A stretch of 64,000 bases of DNA from Eriocheir sinensis. Taxonomy: Eukaryota; Arthropoda; Malacostraca; Decapoda; Varunidae. The stretch is taken from contig NC_066515.1 in assembly GCF_024679095.1 (NCBI RefSeq), positions 22,633,717 through 22,697,716 on the forward strand. The letters are read 5' to 3'. Within the stretch, counting starts at the first letter, position 1, and each line of letters starts with the position of its first letter. Made by a program: the position numbers and the translations under genes. This document shows positions 60,906 to 64,000 of the stretch, piece after piece. The notes below the pieces were generated by a model. It had not been told where the DNA came from. It was given only the letters and a program-made list of their open reading frames with translations, and ran no database searches.

Positions 60906-61690
60906 AGGTATGAGAGACTTAGAGAGAAAAAAAAGAGAAAATTGGAGGCAGATTAGAGATACAGAGAGGAGGAGGAGGAGGAGGAGGAGGAGCCACTGTT
61001 CAATGTTCATGTTTGTAATAGCGAAAAACCGGAGTGAGTGTATGACCGCTGCCCTCACCTTTCCTCTCTCCCCCTTCGCCCCCTCCCTCCCCTCCCCCCC
61101 CACCAGCTTTTTCTGCCTTGCGATATGTCCCGTGAGAAAGGAAAAATCACCTCCCGCTCGCTCGCTCCTCCTCGCTTTGTCCTCGAGTCTCATCTGGCGC
61201 CAATACAATTCTCCCTTCGCTCTTTTATTACGTTTTTTGTTTCGTATTTTTTTATCTAATTCAGCTCAGAAACTCTTGTGTTAGTTTTATGGGTTAGTGG
61301 ATACCTTGCCTTAGAAACCAGTGACTTATTTTGCTTTGTTTTGATTGTTTTCTTATTCATTACAATTTTCTGGTCCCTTGATTTCCCTTCAGAGTTTTTC
61401 TACATAAGGTCTCGAGACACAACTGACTCTTATTGTCTTAAAATTAATCATAATCATCTTGCATCCATTCTGGTTTGCTACACTTGACTTTTTTACGCTC
61501 TCTTACTGGCTACGTTTTTTTTATCAATATGTCAGGAATATCTTCGTTTTGGTTCAGTGCAAAATAATTACGTCTCCCCGTCCGTCGCCTCCCCGCCCCA
61601 CTCTCCCCTCACGAGTCGCGCCGCCACGCTCGCCTGACACAAATTTAATTCCTTTTTCATGCACATCCTGTCCTTTTTTACGCGCGGGAT
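60906..61690. other. Single-copy DNA with a short (GGA)n
   Basis: (GGA)n at 60966-60993. 61010-61680 is complex, with a C-rich patch at 61065-61102 and a GC-rich one at 61575-61640. The 117- and 124-codon frames have no recognised domain. Confidence 0.5.

Positions 61691-61722
<32 letters not shown>
61691..61722. repeat. (CT)n microsatellite
   Basis: A 32-bp pure tract. Confidence 0.95.
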
Positions 61723-61729
<7 letters not shown>

Positions 61730-62360
61730 CCTTACCCAGTCCCTTTCTCCCTCGCCTTGTGCTTCATCTGTTCATTCTTCTTTACTTTTTCGTTTCTTTT
61801 GTATGCCATGTTTCTCGTGCTTTGTCCCCTTTCTCTCTTACTTTCTCTTTCCGTCAATATTTCCATCATCTGCATATTTCGTTTTGACTCCTTCGTCCCC
61901 TTCTCATATCCTGTCCTCCCCTGTCTCTTTTGTCCCTTGCCTTTTCTTTCCATCAGTATCTCCACCGCTTTTTTATTGGTCTCTACGTCGTTTTCTGTAC
62001 ATTCAAACGTCCTTTCTTCTTTTCTATTCATTTGTCCTGTCCATTATGGCACCTCTTCGTCTCATCCCTTTTCTCTTCTACTTTCTTTATTTTCCATCCT
62101 AGCATTACCTTCTCAGACTCTTGCCTCTTCTATCTTATCCTCTGTCCTGCCTTTCAGATCCCATTCTCTTTCTTCTTTAACCCCTCCTTCAAACGTTTGC
62201 TCCTTGATCTCCAACCCTTCGCTCCCTACTCAACCTCCTGCCTCATTCTCTTATCCTGTTTTGTCCTTCGCGGCCTTCACTTAATCTCCTCCCTTAACCC
62301 AGTTCCTTGCACTTCTCTCATACTCTCCCTTTCCTGATCCCCCCGTCCCTGTCCCTTACC
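61723..62360. other. Homopyrimidine-rich domain, about 0.6 kb
   Basis: C/T-dominated with many tcc, ttc and ctt patterns. Three overlapping plus-strand frames (135, 147 and 175 codons) are open at once in different phases, which argues for composition rather than coding. Confidence 0.7.
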
Positions 62361-62564
62361 CTTTACGCCGTCTTCCCCTGGGCAGGAGCAAGAGGTCAGG
62401 CCTGGGTCAGCGGGTGGGGGAGGCGGAGGCAGCGGAGCGTGGCGCGTTGTGACTCCCTCTCGTCACGCCTCCCACGTGATAAAGACGCCAGCCTCGGGGC
62501 CCTGCAAGGCGCTACTGAAGGGGGAGCAGATGGAGGAAGCGATGGGAAGAAACGTGCACGGGGG
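62361..62564. other. GC-rich single-copy DNA
   Basis: 62380-62520 is complex and CpG-containing (ggcggaggcagcggagcgtg). It marks the switch from pyrimidine to purine strand bias. Confidence 0.45.
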
Positions 62565-62890
62565 AAGAAGCGAAACACGAAGGGAATGAGTGATGGGACA
62601 AGCGAAGGGAGGAATAAAAGGGAGTTAGTGAAATGGGGAAGAAAAGGAAATGAGTGAAAAGGAATGAGGGAAGGAAGAGAGAATGAAAAAGCAAGCGAAA
62701 CAAGAAGGGAATGAGGGATGGGACAAGGGAAGGGAGGAAGAAAAGGGAGTTAGTGAAATGGGGAAGAAAAGGAATAAGGGAAGGAAGAGAGAAGGAAAAA
62801 TCAAGCGAAACAAGAAGGAAATGAAGGATGGGACAAGGGAAGGGAGGGAGCGAAGGGAGGAAGAAAGGATAAAAGGTATATAGTTGGAGG
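62565..62890. repeat. Purine-rich tandem repeat, 110-125 bp unit, about 2.7 copies
   Basis: The landmark gcgaaac-gaaggg-atga lies at about 62570, 62695 and 62805. Each unit has tgggacaagggaagggagga, agaaaagggagttagtgaaa and tggggaagaaaagg. The minus-strand frames at 62512-62703 and 62625-62813 share the same repeated peptide. Confidence 0.88.
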
Positions 62891-63479
62891 CTTACGCAAT
62901 AAGAAGAACAGGGAATGAGTGGAAAGAATAAGCGAAGGAATACAGAAAAGAGAAAAAAGAAAAAAGAGAGTTAGAGGAGATGAGTCAGAGAAGAGAAAAG
63001 CGAAGGACATGAGTGAAGGGAATGGCGGAAACAGGATAAGAAAAGAGAATGAGAAAGGAGGTGGATGAAGGGGAAAAAAAACAACGAAAAAGTAAAAGTA
63101 ATCAGATAATGGAATACGTGGAGATAGTAATTAAAGGAGAGAGGTGAAAGGGAGAAGCGTATATTTAGTGATTAAAAAAAGGCGTTTATTAGAAAGGATT
63201 AGAAGCGAGAAAAGACTACGCAAAAAAGTGTTAACAGTATTTTTCTTTCGTTTATCAATTAAGGAAAGGAAGAGGTGGTGAGGATACTGATAGATATAAT
63301 AATGCTTTCTCATCAGTGTAATTAATCCCTCTGTATCGTTCTCCTTCTTTTCTCTAATCATCTTTCCTTCTTTCTTTTCCTCTGTCCTCGCTTTCCTTTG
63401 TCATCCTCATCTCATCACTGACCTTGTTCTCTCATCCCATTATTTTTTATCTATTATTACTGTCCTCATTTCCTTCTCC
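62891..63479. other. Purine-rich then mixed single-copy DNA
   Basis: Purine bias continues to about 63150, then complex DNA, then pyrimidine bias from 63340. No gene is seen. Confidence 0.6.
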
Positions 63480-63705
63480 TCTCCTCGTTATCCTCCTCCG
63501 TCTCCTCCTCCTCCTCTTCTCCAGGCTTCATCTTCGTCTCCTATCCTAGTTTTCCTCCTCCTCCTCCTTCGCCTCTTCCTTTTCTTGATTCCCCTTTCCA
63601 TCCTTCCCTTCCTCCTCCTCCTCCTCTTCTCCAGGCTTCATCTTCGTCTCCTACATTCTCCTCTTCCTCCTCTTCCTTTTCTTGCCTCTCCTTTCCACCC
63701 TTCCT
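63480..63705. repeat. CT-rich tandem duplication, 110-bp unit
   Basis: ttctccaggcttcatcttcg plus tctccta occurs at about 63517 and 63627, with (CCT)n tracts preceding each and a cctcttccttttcttg segment following each. The 109-codon minus-strand frame is a Glu/Gly/Arg-rich shadow. Confidence 0.88.
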
Positions 63706-64000
63706 CATCCTTCTCTTCCTCTTCCTTGCGATCGTTATCTTTATGTTCTTAATGACAGCTTTATCGCTTTTATTTTCTCCATTTTGATTGCTTAGTTTGA
63801 TGTTAATGATCTCCTCTCTGTTCTCTTCTTTGTTCTCTTTCCTCTCTCTCTCCCTCTTTCTCTTTCTCACTCTCTATCCATTATGTCATTTTTCATCATA
63901 TATTTCCCAGGTTTTCTTAATTTTTTTTACTCTGCTATATATTTTTTTTTCATTAAGGTACAATTCGGTCAGATGTTCCCGCCCTGAAAACCGTCATTAC
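63706..64000. other. T/C-rich DNA at window end
   Basis: Pyrimidine-leaning DNA with CTCTCT patches at 63840-63880 and T runs. No gene is seen. Confidence 0.55.

Overview
The window looks like non-coding nuclear DNA from a decapod crustacean, most likely a brachyuran (portunid-type) crab. Three things suggest this. It holds an extreme density of very long (GA/CT)n, (CA/GT)n and (TA)n microsatellites. It holds arthropod-type TTAGG telomeric motifs at interstitial positions. It also holds several copies of a short element (core agtagcgggc, then a T run, then a gcccttgagctg-like stretch, then gctgtaaaaaa) that I associate from memory with crab genomic and transcript sequence. The lineage is an inference, not a search result.

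I find no protein-coding gene I can defend. The long open frames are translations of simple repeats (SLSLSL, ERERER, YIYIYI, SSSSS, poly-Leu) or of tandem arrays whose unit length is a multiple of three. No conserved domain, tRNA, rRNA or recognisable miRNA was seen. There are no bacterial-type features and no CRISPR. Three stretches have exon-like splice context (10167-10220, 24145-24175, 51324-51489) and are listed only as weak candidates.

Layout. 1-9.9 kb: tandem arrays (about 150, 144, 42, 95 and 59 bp units), a TTAGG-bearing array at 6.5-7.15 kb, and long GA/CT tracts. 9.9-15 kb: a GC/CpG-rich block, complex single-copy DNA with candidate regulatory clusters, degenerate arrays and old copies of the crab element. 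15-24 kb: GT- and CT-rich DNA, a CT-rich array with repeated TAATTAG-like cores, a motif-rich single-copy block at 18.7-18.9 kb, a 158-bp GA tract and a seven-unit 133-bp array at 23.1-24.0 kb. 24-34 kb: mostly single-copy AT-rich DNA, an eight-unit array of about 150 bp at 29.7-30.9 kb, and microsatellites. 34-39.5 kb: a composite cluster of dispersed repeat, TTAGG tract and crab element, a G-rich block and long homopyrimidine stretches. 39.5-50.6 kb: complex AT-rich DNA, a 122-bp TA tract, and a 126-bp array ending at a crab-element copy. 50.6-64 kb: alternating homopurine and homopyrimidine domains, an 85-87-bp array with dimeric higher-order structure, a second TTAGG-linked dispersed repeat, and purine-rich tandem arrays.

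No genes can be shown to work together. The coherent themes are repeat biology (arrays with near-nucleosomal periods, retroposon-like elements beside arrays, interstitial telomere motifs) and a few single-copy islands that resemble developmental cis-regulatory DNA. The window is best read as a long intron or an intergenic region.
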